Shown here piece by piece: positions 37,001-48,530 of a stretch of 64,000 nt of DNA. Below the pieces are notes generated by a model. The model was given only the letters and a program-made list of their open reading frames with translations, did not search any database and had not been told where the DNA came from. This DNA comes from Atopsyche davidsoni (taxonomy: Eukaryota > Arthropoda > Insecta > Trichoptera > Hydrobiosidae), in assembly GCA_022113835.1 (NCBI GenBank), contig JAILWY010000012.1, positions 16,120,001-16,184,000 on the forward strand. The letters run 5' to 3'. The position numbers were made by a program, and so were the translations under genes. How positions within the stretch are numbered: the stretch's first letter is position 1; every line of letters begins with the position of its first letter.

Positions 37001-40000
37001 GGGAAAATTTTTTTCCTATTTTAATAAAGTAGTTTAATTTTTAAACAAAAGATCGTTCTACAAAATATAAATTACTTTTGTAATATTACTCATATTATGG
37101 AAAAAAACAAAATGAGTGTAAGTAATAGTTTGGTTTATTTTCACACCTGATTATTTTTATTCATTAAATTTATTTTGATTAACCTTACTTGGAATATAGG
37201 CAAACGCAGCAGTTCTGAAGAGATCATAGTCCATCTTTTTCTTCCTTATAAGCAGAGGGGCGTCATGTTATTTAACCCTCGCGTTAAAAATATTATTTTG
37301 GTAACAGCTCAACCTCCGGGTGTGCCTGAGATCTGCCGCAAGTCTCTGGTGTCCTGCCCTGTCAGCGGCGGCCTTGAACTCTTCCTGCTTGGTAAAAACT
37401 TTCTTAAAGATACCAAAGTTGTGTTCCAATCAGCCCCCGACCACAAGCTCTCCAACTCCTCGCACGTGCGACCCGCGTGGGAGGAGCACGTTACACCTGA
37501 TAAGGAATTCTTGCAACAGGTATAGTACACGCTTTCTGAGCTTTTATGCTTATTTCTAACATCATATTTGATATATTTACAACTTATGTGATATCTTTAA
37601 TTGGTTTTTAAAAATCCTTAACTTGATATAGCCATAAAAATGCATAATAGAGGCTGGATTTTGTATTCCAGGTTATATTAAACATATTATCAATGTGATC
37701 AGTATTAGTTCTTGTCTTTACTATCCTACCTAATTACTGATTATACTGTCATAAATTTTTTAATATAATTTTACCTTTACTAACAAACTTTTAGAGTAAA
37801 TATAATTAATAAAACTGTAGCTGTGTTTTTAAAAACTTTTATATGTTAATGAACTCTTGTTTTTTATATATTTATAAATTTACTGTAATTTTTTTATTTT
37901 TACACATGAGAGAGAATGAAACTTTGTTTAGTCAGGCTTTTTTTCATCTTAGGAATAATTTGTCTTTTTTATTTCAACGTGTTTACATTTTTACTTCTTT
38001 CAAAGATTACATTATTGTCACCTGCATTCAAATAGCAATCTTATTGGCCTGTAAAATATCAGATTTATATTTAGTCTATTTAAGTATACATCAGAGGCGT
38101 ACAGTTCCTGAGTCATATTCTAAAGCAGCGGCCCCTTGTTCCGACAGAATCACCTGGTCTGTGGTGTCCCCCCTTTTGCTCACTTAAGTATCAGTGAACC
38201 GGTATCGGTGAGGATGTTTGTGGTCTCGGGAGGCAAGGCATCGGAGCCCCACAAGTTCCTGTACACGCCCATCAACCAGAACACGGGTCCCCAGCATGCC
38301 ACAGTTCACTACAACGCCCAAGGTATGGACTCCTAATTCCTTCCATGACAAATCGGCAGCTTTGCACCGAGTTAGTTGCATTCGAATCGCACTGAAAAAA
38401 ATTAATATAGTACATTTAAACTTTTAGTTTTGAGTAATATGTGTGGAAAATTAACTATTTTAACATTACAACTTAACTTACTTATACCATACAGATACAA
38501 ACTTAATAATTTGTACTTCAGTGGAATACAATTCTGTATATCACCTGCATTGAAAAATTCATTTTAATAGTACTTAACTAAATTTCCATCTGTTAAATTA
38601 TAATTTCTTTCATACCAAGTTTAAATACTAACAATATAGTTTTTTTTTTGTTAATGATGTTATTGTATGCTATGGTTTGTTTTTATTGATGTTTATTTGT
38701 TTTTTCTCACTTAATTATGCTTATTATGTATTTTTTTAACTTATTATTTATGTGTACATACTTACCTAATATATTTTACTTCTGATCATTTTTACTTTTC
38801 TTTCATCCAAAAGTCAAATCAATTTTTTAAATCTCTGTAGTTAGTCATAATACTAAAAAAATCATTTCTTAGCCCATGGAGCTCATTTTCTTATAAAATT
38901 ATTATAAATTGTTTTTACTGCTTTGTAAAAACATCAAAAGTATAATTTTAATTTATGCATACATCGACACCCTTCTGCCAAAATATTTTTATCGAAATAC
39001 CGTTTGTCGTGGAAATCAAAAGAAAAAATAACAGAAAGTGTTCAATGACACAATACATAAAAACACGTTACCACTGTTGCTAATTGAGATTTGAAGTTAC
39101 GAACCCGTGTTATGTTATCAATATGTAATTTTGAAGGCTCTTAATTGTTTCAATAGCAGTTTTATTTATTTTATTAGCTTAAAGATTCAAATGAACATTT
39201 TTTATCGAAATAAAACCATTGCTTACTTACAAGTTGTTAAATATGCAGGGATTTCACTGATCATGCCTATTTTACGATACGTAGTTGTCAAATATTACTA
39301 TCGTCACAGATTGTATGTAAATGAACATTTTTATATGTAATTAAAATAAATAAATATTGCAACGGGTGTTTTTAAAAATCTGAGATTTTTCTTCCGTTGA
39401 AAAACTGATTTTTATAACAATGTTTTGGTGGGAAGTGGTCAATATAATATAAGTACTACAAAACTAATTAAATACATACAATTTTTGTACTAATGATACT
39501 AGCAGGTAAAATCTATCGATATCTTATTCAAAAATAAAAATAAAGTAATTATTTTTTATGTTTTAAATTTAGTGTCCACACATTAAATTTATGTGACACT
39601 GGGTGTTACTTTTAATATTCGTTTCCCTAAATATAAATTAAGATAATGTGATACTTTTGCCTAAGTTTTGGTTATTTTTAGGTTTTCAGTTTGATCCTGG
39701 TTGCTGACTGTATATTTCTTTAAGGAGTTAAAGGCATCACTATCTATTACGTAGCCAATATTATTTTACTTAAAATATACGAAATACTTCGGCATATTTA
39801 AAGTAAAGTAAGCATGGAGAAATTAAAATAATTTGATGGAGCTCTATGTTGTAACTTAATCAGTTAAACATTTTTCTTAATTAAAAAATCAGTAATTTTT
39901 AGTTGATACCGTTACCTCTGTCAGAGACTAAAATAACATTCTGATATTGTACTAAGGAAAAGTATATTATCTTAATTCATATAATGCGAGTCATAATTAC

Positions 40001-43000
40001 ATTACATATTTTGTTAATATTTTAATTATTATTTTCTTTGACAATTTAATCGATACCTTTATGAAATTTCAAATGATTAAAAATACATTTCAATTCTAAA
40101 ATATTTTACAAGCAAATTATTGGACAAGATATCAACAGTTTTACTCTATTCACATTAAACTTGTGTTATTAAATGTGTTGTTGTTGTTGTTTTTTTTTGT
40201 AAAACTGATGAGAAACGGTTCTGCTTTCTTTCCCTTTGTCCTTACAGGTAGGTCAGTAGGTTAATGGGTATTTGTTTTGGCGAGCGGCTCGGAGGGAGCG
40301 GCGGCGCTGCAGAGCTCGACCTCGGGCCCCCTGCTAGACCCGGTACTGCCCACACCACCCCACACCCACACCAACACCCAAACCGACACCTACTCTATAT
40401 ACCCACACACCACACACGTCACATAAGCCACACGTCACTAACTCCACACAGGTCTCTAGATCACACTCTTCAAATTACACATTCAACAAATCATTATAGA
40501 TATAACATTTTTTAATTAAACTTATCAAGAACGCGAGTTAGTTACAATTCTCAAATCTTTTTCTAATATTGTCCACTCATGCTTTCGGTTTATCGTCAAT
40601 TATTGTAAAGTAAGAACGTAAATATAAACAAAATATACAATACATATCTCAATACACAGACATGAAATTATAATTAAGAAACAAAATAACGTTATCCTCC
40701 CTTAACAATTTGCCATATTTTTTGTACCATCTATTGAGAAAAGTTTATGCGTTGCTGGCAATTTAGTTCTGACCAAGCGCATGAGTGTACAATAACTACA
40801 GAACTATGAGTACAGAAAATTAAATTAATAAAATAATGGCAATATTTATTTCAGTTTTGTCATTGGCCATAATATAATTATATTTATAAATTCATCTGCA
40901 CAGCTGACTCTCACAGAACTAACTTGTTTACTAACAGTATTTCACCTCATTGAATGATGCTTCACAAACCCTTTTTTAAAGTACTTTTTAGACTTGAGAT
41001 ATTTTTGAAATTATCCTTGATCAAAGAAATATCATTTCTATGCCATTTCATCCATAATTTAATAAATCAAAAAACGATTATTGTGCTAATTTCGCATATT
41101 AGAACATAGAAGCACACCGTAGGTGATAGTTTTGTTACTTTGTATTGTTCTTTATGTGTTTTGTTATTCAGTTACAGTTTGATCTTCAGGGAGCAGAAGG
41201 GTTATATATGTGTTTTCTTCTCAGGTTTACTGTCTGCAGAATTGCCTGTTTACTATTAGCAGTTTCAGATTACTCTTGTGATCAACAATATCATCAATCA
41301 GCTTCTTTGTTATCAAAAAATTTAAGGTGGCCTCTTTTTTACAACATAAAAATAATTTTTCCATTCTTCTATTCGATGATAGATGTTTTCTTGTTTGTTT
41401 TAATATTGATTGTTGATATTGTTGCACTCAGGGTAAAGATTTAATTCGGTTTATGTACACAAAATATTATCTGTGACAGAATATTCATCTAAGATGTTTT
41501 TCTACTTAATATTTTTTGTTTATAACCGTATCTAATCTGTGAGAAACTAATTAAAAATTTTTATGTTCAAAAACTATCATTTTGGTAAATTAACACGATA
41601 TTTCTGTTGCACAGGCATTATATCGGGACACTTCACAGGCAGCGATCTAAAGGAAGAGTCCAAGCCCGCCTTGCTGTGGGAAGGCATGATGCCTCCTCCT
41701 GCTGCTCCTCTGCGTCGGCCCTCCCTGCTTCTTTCGGACCCACACTCTCCCCCCATGCACAGCTTTAAGACTGAGCTCCTCGATGAGTCCAGCCAAGGCT
41801 CCCTCATCGACGGCGAAAATTCTCTCCACATGAGGAGCGACGCCTTTAAAGTTCACAACGAGAGCTCCATGGACCTCAACGAGAACACCATGGAAGGAAT
41901 GATGCACATGAGGATGCAGCAACTTCCCCGGGAGACTGTCTGTGTTGAATCAACAGTGCAAATATTGCCCCTTTCGGAAAACTCAAACATGTCCATGATT
42001 GTCAATGACAATTCTGTGGATATGATGAGAATGGGTGAGACAACCTCAAGTATGCGCCGAATCGGTGACAACAGTATGAATATTCTTATGCGTCAAAATG
42101 ACACATCCAACATGTCAATTGTTAATGAAAACGGTGTAAACTCATACGGCCAAAGTCCGATCCTGATGCCTCAGATGACGGCACGACAGTTGTTGGGCGG
42201 TGGTATGGATGGACAACCACACGTCATATCTGGGTCATCCTCGGTTCCTCCTGAACTACTAAGCTCTCAGTGCCATATGTCTCCTGATGATTTAAAAGTG
42301 ATTGACTTAAGGATGAAGCCAGGAGCTATAGTATCCAATGGTGACAATCCTTCAATCGCCACTTTCAGACAGTTTGTCGACCCCAACAGTAAACTGCCGG
42401 CACAAACAGCTCTGAGTGTGGAAACTTACCTATCCAACATCGACAACAAGTCAGTATTGTCTCAGACTATGGACAAAGCTCCTACGTTTTCTCAAGAACT
42501 TCAAGCCCTGCAAAATCGATCAAAAACTGACAAGATGATGGAATCGGTGGCTGCTGCTATATTCCAATCGAGCACAGATGTGAGTGGCAACGCTTCTCTC
42601 TTCCCGCAGCAATCTTCTCTTCAACAGATGGTGAACGTCGCTCCATGCGTGCCCCCTATGAGTGCCCTCAATGCCAACATGAAGCAGTTGCAAGAAAGTA
42701 TAATGCAAGATAGAAATATGAACAACAACATGATATCTAACGCTCTCGGTGATACTCAAAACAAACCAGACATTATGGACTACAATTCCTCATTTAACCA
42801 AATAGAAATGTCTAGAGATAAGTTGGCCTCATCGGAACAAATTTCTCATCATCAATCGATCATCAACAATCAAAATGCGCAAATGGAAGCATTGGTGTCA
42901 TCAGCTTTGCACGCTGCCAACTTCAACTCTCCTCCTGCAGCATCCAAGTTAGACTCTCTCATGAACCATTCAGTGGACAACCACTTAAGTCCGTCTCACT

Positions 43001-44187
43001 CAGATTCGTCTTCTAGACACTCTTCTTCCAGTCACGACATCATATTATCTGCTCATCCTAGTCCGGAAATGGTACTGAACAACAATTCTCCTACCCACGC
43101 CCCGACCAGCAATTCAGACATGATTCCTTCCCACAACTCTGGTGCTATCTCTCCAGATATCATTTTGAATCCTCAAGTTTCCCCTTCCATGATGTGTTCC
43201 CCCGATGGAGCTATGCCCAATGCGCAGCCTTTGGGACCCTCTATGCCTCAGCAACTCTTGCCTTCCAATCTTCCGATGATTCAAAACTCACAGGATAGCA
43301 TGATGATGATATCTTCAAATCAGCAGCCGCAATCTGAAAACATGTCCATGATGCAATCGACTCACATATTGAGCCCGACGGTGAAGACTCCACCCTCTGC
43401 CGTGAAGAACATGATTTTGAATGCTGCAGTGGAAATTTTTAACTCTGACACGGCAATGAACGCACTAGTAACCACTGCCATTAATACAGCTAACATTCTC
43501 ACCAATGAAAATGCTCAAAATCAACCTACCATGATTTGTACGCAAGCCCCTTCCGGACCTACAAATGAACGGCAGCAACAAGTCGACCAGCAGTCTCTGG
43601 GCAGACCTTCTCCACAGTATGCCTCTTCCTTGCCTTTCCCTCCCCAACTTCCTTCCGAGCAGTACACATCCAGGGGCATTGTGGATGAGGCTGTAGAGAA
43701 CTTGGTGTCTCAGATGAAGGAAAACAATGCGACGGAATCGGCCGTGATGAATCAGGCTGTAACGCAGGCCGTATCCCAGGCCATGAGCCAGGCCGTGAGC
43801 CAAGCTCTCAGTCAAGCTGTCAGCCAAGAGATGAAAACGTCCAACTCAGCCCCCATGCAAGAATTAACTTCCATGAGTGATAATGACTTACTCAGCTACA
43901 TCAATCCAAGCTGCTTTGATCAAGGTAAATTTAAAATATATTCATAAATTTATTATTTAACCATGCTTGCAGGTTGTGGCGTCCCTTTTTTGTTTACTTA
44001 TATTCCAACAGTGAAAAAAAACTTTTAATATTTTGATCTTAATTTTTCATCATCGAAAAGTAAGCGAATGTAAACATGATAAGTCAGTAATTTGGAACCA
44101 AGAATGCAAATTTAGGACCATAGTAATTTTTTTATTACTTCACTCACAACAACTTTTCAACTCGTGTACTTTTATTTTTCAGTCTGA
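27690..44187 (+). CDS. NFAT: NFAT (NFAT5/TonEBP-type) transcription factor, 10 coding exons
   Basis: A Rel-family transcription factor; vertebrate NFAT5 drives genes for hypertonic stress and binds TGGAAA-type sites as a dimer. Coding exons: 27690-28027, 31029-31184, 33644-33826, 35549-35648, 35883-36065, 36261-36417, 37308-37519, 38148-38322, 41615-43924, 44183-44187. All phases join, giving 1272 codons plus stop. Residues about 205-375 form the N-terminal Rel domain, with the DNA-contact loop [15 protein letters not shown] near 224-238 and [11 protein letters not shown]. Residues about 376-485 form the IPT/dimerisation part ([36 protein letters not shown]). [12 protein letters not shown] and [10 protein letters not shown] match the NFAT5 branch. 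A basic stretch ERKRSR (exon 2) may be a nuclear localisation signal. The 770-residue exon 9 is a Met/Ser/Gln/Asn-rich region, probably for activation. I saw no clear calcineurin-docking PxIxIT motif, as expected for NFAT5. The last exon is the least certain. Confidence 0.93.
28028..31028. other. NFAT intron 1
   Basis: 3.0 kb, GT-AG. Open frames on both strands at 28304-29164 have no recognised domains. An 11-bp-arm palindrome lies at 30742-30766. CTCACCTCACCTAACC at about 30222 is a short telomere-like or simple-repeat patch. Confidence 0.7.
30742..30766. repeat. Perfect hairpin, 11-bp arms, 3-nt loop
   Basis: GAACGTACCTC, then AGA, then GAGGTACGTTC. It is a perfect inverted repeat inside NFAT intron 1. 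Confidence 0.85.
31029..31184 (+). CDS. NFAT: NFAT coding exon 2
   Basis: Acceptor TGTCTGCAG, donor AC|GTAGGT. Incoming AG plus A gives Arg, followed by [11 protein letters not shown]. It contains the basic [11 protein letters not shown] and the acidic DSDDANDNF. Leaves phase 2. Confidence 0.88.
31185..33643. other. NFAT intron 2
   Basis: 2.46 kb of very AT-rich sequence with a short (TA)n tract near 32451-32470. Nothing else recognised. Confidence 0.75.
33644..33826 (+). CDS. NFAT: NFAT coding exon 3 (entry to Rel domain)
   Basis: Acceptor CTCTGTTACAG, donor AG|GTACGC. Encodes a Pro-rich linker ([16 protein letters not shown]), then [13 protein letters not shown], which leads directly into the DNA-binding loop of the next exon. 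Leaves phase 2. Confidence 0.92.
33827..35548. other. NFAT intron 3 with hairpin and GC-rich patch
   Basis: 1.7 kb, AT-rich except for a GC-rich block at about 34310-34440. Perfect 17-bp arms form a hairpin at 34114-34151 (listed separately). The GC-rich block contains TGGAAAGTTCT at 34350-34360, which fits the TonE consensus, a match that is common by chance. Confidence 0.7.
34114..34151. repeat. Perfect 17-bp-arm hairpin
   Basis: TTTTTCCGAAGGTTGTT (34114-34130), loop TAAT, then its exact inverse complement (34135-34151). The structure lies in NFAT intron 3. Confidence 0.9.
35549..35648 (+). CDS. NFAT: NFAT coding exon 4 (DNA-binding loop)
   Basis: Acceptor AATTTTAG, donor CAA|GTAATT. Reads [13 protein letters not shown] then [16 protein letters not shown], the NFAT/Rel base-contact loop and first strands of the Rel fold. 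Confidence 0.95.
35883..36065 (+). CDS. NFAT: NFAT coding exon 5 (Rel N-terminal domain)
   Basis: Acceptor TTTACAG, donor AAA|GTAAGT, phase 0 at both ends. Encodes [20 protein letters not shown] and [10 protein letters not shown]. Confidence 0.96.
36261..36417 (+). CDS. NFAT: NFAT coding exon 6
   Basis: Acceptor TTTTCTTCAG, donor A|GTAAGT. Encodes [20 protein letters not shown] and [14 protein letters not shown], closing the N-terminal Rel domain. Leaves phase 1. Confidence 0.95.
36418..37307. other. NFAT intron 6
   Basis: 0.89 kb, AT-rich, no internal features recognised. Confidence 0.8.
37308..37519 (+). CDS. NFAT: NFAT coding exon 7 (IPT domain)
   Basis: Acceptor TTGGTAACAG, donor CAG|GTATAG. 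Encodes [20 protein letters not shown] and [16 protein letters not shown], the start of the dimerisation (IPT/TIG) domain. Ends in phase 0. Confidence 0.95.
37520..38147. other. NFAT intron 7
   Basis: 0.63 kb, AT-rich. Nothing recognised. Confidence 0.8.
38148..38322 (+). CDS. NFAT: NFAT coding exon 8 (end of IPT domain)
   Basis: Acceptor TTGTTCCGACAG, donor CAAG|GTATGG. Encodes [27 protein letters not shown] and ATVHYNAQ. Leaves phase 1. Confidence 0.94.
40226..40253 (+). promoter_or_regulatory. Candidate recursive splice (ratchet) site
   Basis: A long pyrimidine tract ending TTTGTCCTTACAG is joined directly to GTAGGT at 40248, the arrangement of zero-length recursive splice sites known from insect introns. 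If the acceptor were used conventionally, all three frames would hit a stop within about 20 bases, which argues against an ordinary exon here. Confidence 0.5.
40313..40342 (+). CDS. NFAT: Possible 30-nt NFAT cassette exon
   Basis: Between GCGCTGCAG and G|GTACTG lies a GC-rich 30-nt segment of phase 1-1 that would insert [10 protein letters not shown] between exons 8 and 9 without breaking the frame. The acceptor has a poor pyrimidine tract, so this is tentative. A start at 40304 or so (acceptor CTCGGAG) is also in frame. Confidence 0.25.
41615..43924 (+). CDS. NFAT: NFAT coding exon 9 (large C-terminal exon)
   Basis: Acceptor TTTCTGTTGCACAG, donor CAAG|GTAAAT, phase 1 in and out. 770 codons rich in Met, Ser, Asn, Gln and Pro, without globular domains. 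Several short helical segments of similar pattern recur (see findings), and near the end there is an A-x-S-Q run ([20 protein letters not shown]). Probably the transactivation region. Confidence 0.93.
44183..44187 (+). CDS. NFAT: NFAT terminal exon (stop), alternative ends possible
   Basis: With acceptor TTTATTTTTCAG, the leftover G plus TC gives Val, then TGA at 44185-44187, so the protein ends SCFDQV. An alternative acceptor (GAGCTGCCAG at about 44212-44213) would instead add EAEVISLLGNQGYT and end at 44251. The first has much the better pyrimidine tract. Confidence 0.55.
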
Positions 44188-47100
44188 TCTGGAAAGTGAG
44201 CTGCCAGAAGCTGAAGTTATTTCTCTGCTAGGGAACCAAGGTTATACTTAAAAGTAAATCCAAAAATAGGATTATGAAAACATTGTATAATTATTTTACT
44301 TCTGATTAGTTCTTACTATAATTTTTAGTACAAATATTACAAAATCTCTGCTGCACTGGTCGCTGCTACTTTGGAAACTGATTAAATTGTGATGATCGTT
44401 ATCTTGCCGTAATGAGTGACGCAGTGCAGCAAAGATTGTATAGGTATTATCAATAAATTAACCAATTCAAAAAGTCTAAATTGCTACAAATAATAAATGA
44501 CTGAACATTCATACATTATCTTGTAATTGTAGTAAATTTTTAACTTTTTACAATTTTGTATTGTAACATATTACGGTCATCCCTTTCACTGAAACAAAAC
44601 ATTTTAAAATGTGGCCTTAGTGTGAGCTTGGTTAATTTGAGTAGTCGTTCCGAGTCGATGAACGAAAAACTATTTTTTTATAATCTAATGTACTATTTTA
44701 AAACTCGACGGTGGTGTCTGCTAAATTAAACATATATTTACAGTTCGTCTGCACTTGGGTACATCGCTTCCTCGACACGGTGTAAAATAAGATATTTCAC
44801 AATGCCATATTAATTTTGTTTTGGAAATTAAATCCCAAAGCACGATTAACAATGATGAGAATCGTAAGTGTAAAAGTTACAAATACCATCTAAATATTTT
44901 GTACATTATTTATAACATCTGATTCGTTGTAATGCATTTGGTGTTAAAACTGCTAGTCTGGTGAAAGGGAGAATGTCATAGTTGCAAAATGGTACTTAGA
45001 TATTTGTAAGTAGATAGTGTTACGATATTATTTTAAAAATATCAAAATCATTCAGAGTTAAAATTAAATATGTGACGTCATGCGTCAATGCTACATTAAT
45101 CAAATAAAAGCGCCTGTTTTGAAAGCGGGCTTGTGATGATGCTCAGACGTGGGCAGTTTTGAATGTCGAGGAAATGTGCCCGAGTGCTTACGAAGCTTTA
45201 AATTACTTTATAAATATATTAACAATAGTTGCATATTTTGATGGAATCGTTGTGTTTTGTCATGCATATAGGTTAAAGCCTTGCACGAGAAATGGCATGT
45301 ATAAAGTTTAAAGAAGGTGCAGCTTGTTGGTACTATGTTTAAGTTTATAATTTTACTTGTAAATTATTATTTTAGAAGTAAGGTACCATTTATTTTCAGA
45401 ACCCTTTTGATAGCTTCAAGTACAGGTTTCTTATTCAAAATGAAATCCAATCCTAACTGAAGTAATTGATTGAATGGAGGATTGTGAATATCAGTGATTG
45501 ACGATTGTTATAATTCATATATAGAATATTTATTATGGAGCATCCATACTGTACTTATGTATTTAAGGGAAACTTCTGTACTCGAGTATGAATCATCCTA
45601 TGTATATATTTTTATCATCCGATTCACTCAAAATTGCCATGTTTAAACCATTTTATATACCTAGTGAGAATATCTTAATATATATTTTATACTTATCTTT
45701 ATATATAAATATATATATAAAACTACTATAAAATTATATTTTGCACATTTTAAAAGTGGCGTTGTTTTGATAAATTTTCATTTCATTGTACATTAGAGGA
45801 TCCAAGAGTAGCCACTGTAACAATTTTGTCAAGTGTATGTATTTTTTACTTTGGTGGTAAAATGTTGAAAAGAGTTTACGAGCAGTCTTCACTTGCGCGG
45901 TGATTATTTTTTTTACGTGTGTATAGTACAAAATGTTAAATATCGGCAGACTGCTGTCTTTGACTGAATTTATTTTCATATTCTTTATTATAGAATGTGA
46001 CCATCTTGAAGAAATTATTATTAATTTTGTTAAATCATATTGGAGTGCATTTAAAAATGTTTTAGTATCTTGTTGGATACAAAGTAACCACTTAATATGT
46101 ATTTTAATTGTAAACAGCATCTGTTATTAAAAATGAACTGATATTTTCTGCCGGCCATTGAACCCAAAATAACTGCTTTTGAACTGTTGTAAAAATATTT
46201 AAAGCACCTCATCACTTTGCAATGGGCACAAATGGAAATAATGGATCATTCAATTTACTAGTTTCATGGCCATTGCTATGGAGTCAATGTTAATGTTTAT
46301 GGACTTCCTGCAGTCTATGAAGTGTTGGATTTATCGAGAAGGCTGGTTGCCTCATTTCATTAAAATTTCAAAGGCATAAGAGCTCCATCTCTATTTCTTA
46401 ATTACTGTCAAAACCAGTCAAATTAATTTAACTTTATATGTCATTCTGTAAAGAGCTTCTCCAAATTAATGTTTCTTCCAACATACATACCCAAAATTTT
46501 ATTTTTCAAGACTCGTTTCCCTTATTTTCAACTAGCTTCTAACCTCTCGAGGGGAATACTTTGAAAAAGTCATTCGTCTCACAACCAGCAGTTGTGCAAT
46601 AATGTGAAATAATTAATTATTATCATATGTGCGAGTATATTGTATATTTAGTAGGCATATTTTTTTTATTCCAATCAATGGTGAGATGTGGCATAATTTT
46701 TTTTTCAAAGTCATGCATTATTTTATTGTGGTTTGACGCGATTGGCATATATTAAGTGGTTAAAGCGGATTAATAAGTAATAAGATTATCACGTGCAAAT
46801 AATTAAAATCAATACCGATTTGTGTCAGGGATACAATATAAAATTATAAAGGCAACTGTATGGGTGTGATCGCAACCACTGCCGTCTATATTTAGACTGA
46901 ATAATCAGTTTTCAGATATTTGTGACTAGCTGATTTTTTAATAATCTTGCTCCCTTAACTCCCGATATCGGTAAGCAAATTATTGTAAGTTTTACTTTTT
47001 TTAATTTATTTAACTGTGCAGTTCAAGTTGTATTGTACCAATTACAGCCAGCCGAGTGCCATAATTTTTTTACACAAATTATTTTAAAACCACTCATTTC

Positions 47101-47610
47101 AGATACAAGTTATATTTCACTGTTACTAAAAATCAGATTGTTTATACAATGGTAATACACTCTCATAATCTTTTGCTTTGATCCATTAGTTCAGATTATG
47201 ACATCCAAATAATTCTGATTTATTAGACAGTAACTTTTTAGAGTTTTTGCCAGTCAAAGCTTACCATAGTATTTTCATAATTTCAAATGATTTTTGGTAT
47301 CAAAGAATGGTTTTAATTTTTTTTTATGAGGAAATAATGTTTTAAGCGACACTACGTGTGTCGAGTGGAAAGTTTTTTGGTTTGTTATTTTGTTTTAAAT
47401 TGTTAAATTTCTGAAATCTAAATAAACCAATTTATCAAAGATACAAAAATTTAATTTTCATGTGGTATTAATATATTACATATTGATAACTAGAATGTGT
47501 ATTTAATCATCTTGTAAATATCACCCCTATTATACCGAATACATTTAAAATTTTACAAAGAATGTTATATATAAAATAAATAAATGTTTAATATTAAATA
47601 AATGTCATTT
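44188..47610 (+). other. Probable NFAT 3' UTR
   Basis: AT-rich and without conserved frames. Canonical AATAAA signals are at about 44452, 47421 and 47575, with further overlapping ones to 47600; the cluster at 47575-47600 is the most likely distal polyadenylation region. TGTAAATA at about 47514 fits a Pumilio site. Confidence 0.5.
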
Positions 47611-47726
47611 TATTTATCAAACTATATATATCAACATCATATCATTACAAAAATTAGTATCACTATAGCACACATGGGAATTAAGGATAATATTGTTTTA
47701 CATTCACTAGGCACCTGATTTGACGA

Positions 47727-47740
47727 TATATATATATATA

Positions 47741-47810
<70 letters not shown>

Positions 47811-47812
47811 TT
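47727..47812. repeat. (TA)n microsatellite with TG interruptions
   Basis: Two long TA tracts separated by ATGTGTGT, ending just before the mariner remnant, which probably inserted at a TA within it. Confidence 0.95.
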
Positions 47813-47813
47813 G

Positions 47814-48530
47814 TATATGGTTGTTCGGAAAGTAATTTCGTTTTTTTCCAACACAGGGCTTAATTGTATTTTTTCACAGCCAACTTCACACTGCATAATC
47901 GTTATATATTTTGACAGCTGATATAGCAAGGCTTGCTTGTGAAAGTGTTCGAATGATTCTACGCAGTAGTTTTTGGCTGGTGCCCTTTCAAATATGGGAA
48001 GTAAAAAAGCACCATTTTTGACATGAATGCTGTTCAAGGAAGAAAAAAAATTAACCGATATGTATTGACAGAACGCCAGTGCCAAAACTGGTTTGCAAAA
48101 TTTCGACCCAGCAATTTTGATGTTGAAGATGTACCACGTTCTGGAAGGCCAGTTGAAGACACAAAAAGGCATTCATTAATGCAAAACGGTGAATAGCAAC
48201 TATTGAGATCGCTGAGAGATTAAATTTATCGAATTCGACCATTCATGATCATTTGAAACGCCTAGGTTTAATCTCAAAGCTCGAAATATGGGTTCCTCGT
48301 GTTCTGATCGAAAATGATTGATTTTTGGAGCGCATTATCACTGGGGACGTCATGAAATGAGAAATGGGTTGTCTATAACCATGTTAAATGCAAGAGATTG
48401 TGGAGTAAAAAAGGTGAATCAGCTCAAAGCACTTCGAAACAGAAAAGGCCAGAATTGATCAATAGAAAAGGTGCAGTGTTGCACCAAGATAATGGGAGAC
48501 CTCATACAAGTTTGGTAACTCGCCAAAAAA
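47814..48530 (+). mobile_element. Decayed mariner, truncated at its 3' end
   Basis: Starts with a mariner-like end (GGTTGTTCGGAAAGTAATTT). In changing frames it encodes CQNWFAKFRPSNFDVEDVPR and SGRPVED, then IATIEIAERLNLSNSTIHDH (the two helix-turn-helix parts). Next come ITGD and HQDNGRPHTS around the catalytic Asp residues. Stops and frameshifts are frequent. The element breaks off after TRQKIF, before the third Asp and the right end, and is joined to the duplicated BTB-gene exon. Confidence 0.85.

Larger units (their letters stand above)
38323..41614. other. NFAT intron 8 with recursive splice site candidate
   Basis: 3.3 kb, the longest NFAT intron. AT-rich, apart from a GC/CA-rich patch at about 40275-40450 that follows a strong acceptor-donor juxtaposition at 40247/40248. 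A possible 30-nt cassette exon lies at 40313-40342. Confidence 0.75.

Noticed and set aside
41145..41444. 99-codon open frame before NFAT exon 9
   Set aside because: AT-rich composition, no domain, no fit to the phases of the neighbouring exons; treated as intron.
45734..46130. Overlapping open frames on both strands in the NFAT 3' UTR
   Set aside because: AT-rich chance frames with no conserved features.
47681..48172. 163-codon minus-strand frame across the TA microsatellite and mariner
   Set aside because: Its C-terminus is the TA repeat translated (alternating Tyr/Ile) and the rest is antisense mariner.
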